Source: Verrucomicrobiota bacterium
Lineage (GTDB): Bacteria > Verrucomicrobiota > Verrucomicrobiia > Opitutales > Opitutaceae
Length of the DNA stretch: 37,435 nt
Direction: 5' to 3'
Assembly (NCBI GenBank): GCA_026398065.1
Contig: JAPLTR010000306.1
Location: 1 to 37,435, forward strand
This document shows positions 36,685 through 37,435 of the stretch, one piece after another. Below the pieces are notes generated by a model. It was not told the origin of the DNA. It saw only the letters and a list, made by a program, of their open reading frames with translations, and did no database searches. The first letter of the stretch is position 1; every line of letters begins with the position of its first letter. The position numbers and the translations under genes were made by a program.

Positions 36685-37346
36685 GCACCCCTGCCAATCA
36701 GGATCCGCGCCTCGACCAGGCGGCCGCCTCTGACGAAAGTTTGCTCGCGGCCCACGAGAAGCTCCTCGGCAAGCAGCCCGACGAAAAGGCGCGCTACAAG
36801 CTCCTCCCGCTGAATCTCCTCTTCGTTTTCAGCGGACTGATCTTCTTCGCCGGCACCTACCTCAACCGCTATTCCGGCAACTTCGATCCGCACATTTTCA
36901 ACGAGAACGCCCACCCGACGACGGGTGAGGTGGCGGTGGCCAAGGTTGACCCGCTCGTGCTCGGCAAGAAGCAGTACGACGCCATTTGTATCACCTGCCA
37001 TCAGGCGACCGGTATGGGCCTCCCCGGGGCCTTTCCTCCGCTCGCCGGCTCCGAGTGGGTGAACGGTTCCGACGAACGCCTGATCCGCATCGTGGTTTAC
37101 GGCGTCACCGGCCCGCTGACCGTCAAGGGCACGACCTACGCCGCGGCCCCCATGCCCACCGTCGGCAAGGTGGCGGGTTCCGCCTACAACCTGAGCGACG
37201 ACAAGGTCGCCGCCGTCCTCACCTACATTCGTCACGAATGGGGCAACAACGGCCCGGCGATCACCACTGAGCAGGTCGCGGCCATCCGCGGCAAAGAGGG
37301 CGACCGCAAGCCCTACGTGCAGGAAGAACTGCTCAAGCTGCCGTAA
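36681..37346 (+). CDS. CcoP-like/monohaem cytochrome c, membrane-anchored
   Basis: CITCHQATGMGLPGAFPPLAGSEWVNG...AAPMPTVGKVAGSAYNLSDDKVAAVLTYIRHEWGN; haem site and axial Met present. Confidence 0.87.
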   Translation: MSTPANQDPRLDQAAASDESLLAAHEKLLGKQPDEKARYKLLPLNLLFVFSGLIFFAGTYLNRYSGNFDPHIFNENAHPTTGEVAVAKVDPLVLGKKQYDAICITCHQATGMGLPGAFPPLAGSEWVNGSDERLIRIVVYGVTGPLTVKGTTYAAAPMPTVGKVAGSAYNLSDDKVAAVLTYIRHEWGNNGPAITTEQVAAIRGKEGDRKPYVQEELLKLP

Positions 37347-37369
37347 TTCGGCCGCTGGTCTGACTTTCC

Positions 37370-37402
37370 AATCGCGCCCCTCACCGGGCGCGATTTTTTT
37401 TT
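37370..37402 (+). terminator. Rho-independent terminator of the act/cco operon
   Basis: aatcgcgccc-ctcacc-gggcgcgatt followed by a T run. Confidence 0.93.
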
Positions 37403-37406
37403 GTAG

Positions 37407-37427
37407 GGCGTCCGTCTTGCGGACGCC
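37407..37427. repeat. REP-like hairpin GGCGTCCG-TCTTG-CGGACGCC
   Basis: Perfect 8-bp stem, 5-nt loop, immediately after the terminator. Confidence 0.5.
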
Positions 37428-37435
37428 TCAGCCGG

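Noticed and set aside
1-37435. CRISPR arrays, tRNA or rRNA genes, transposases or integrases
   Set aside because: None recognised on either strand; the repeats present are protein-coding (TPR, beta-helix) or isolated hairpins.

Overview
The window is GC-rich bacterial chromosome whose gene content and style look like Verrucomicrobia/Opitutaceae. That placement is inferred from recalled family features; no search was run. Left part (1-6614, mostly minus strand): surface-glycan genes (GT9-like, large membrane protein, polysaccharide pyruvyl transferase-like) and a TpsB/FhaC-type outer-membrane transporter. Centre (7577-12448, plus): a 1623-aa TpsA/FHA-type beta-helix exoprotein, divergent from tpsB, with a palindrome-rich upstream region and a strong terminator. 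13141-21614: a TMTC-like TPR membrane protein broken by an in-frame TAG, convergent wzt/wzm O-antigen ABC genes, glycosyltransferases, a DegT aminotransferase and a methyltransferase-GT2 fusion. 21680-26200: a four-gene TolC/HlyD/FtsX-permease/ATPase exporter. 26348-37346: an Alternative Complex III operon (actABCDEF) running into a CcoN/CcoO/cytochrome c module. The most notable observation is that the CcoN-like 'oxidase subunit I' has lost five of the six invariant His metal ligands by ungapped motif comparison. ActE and the CcoO-like subunit each also lack the segment that normally carries the axial Met. Other anomalies are a TpsB C-terminus that runs out of frame into the pyruvyl transferase gene, an amber stop inside the TPR array, and a predicted 18-bp RNA hairpin in the tpsA leader. 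Several gene-breaking events in one window could reflect real remodelling or sequence/assembly error; raw reads would decide.
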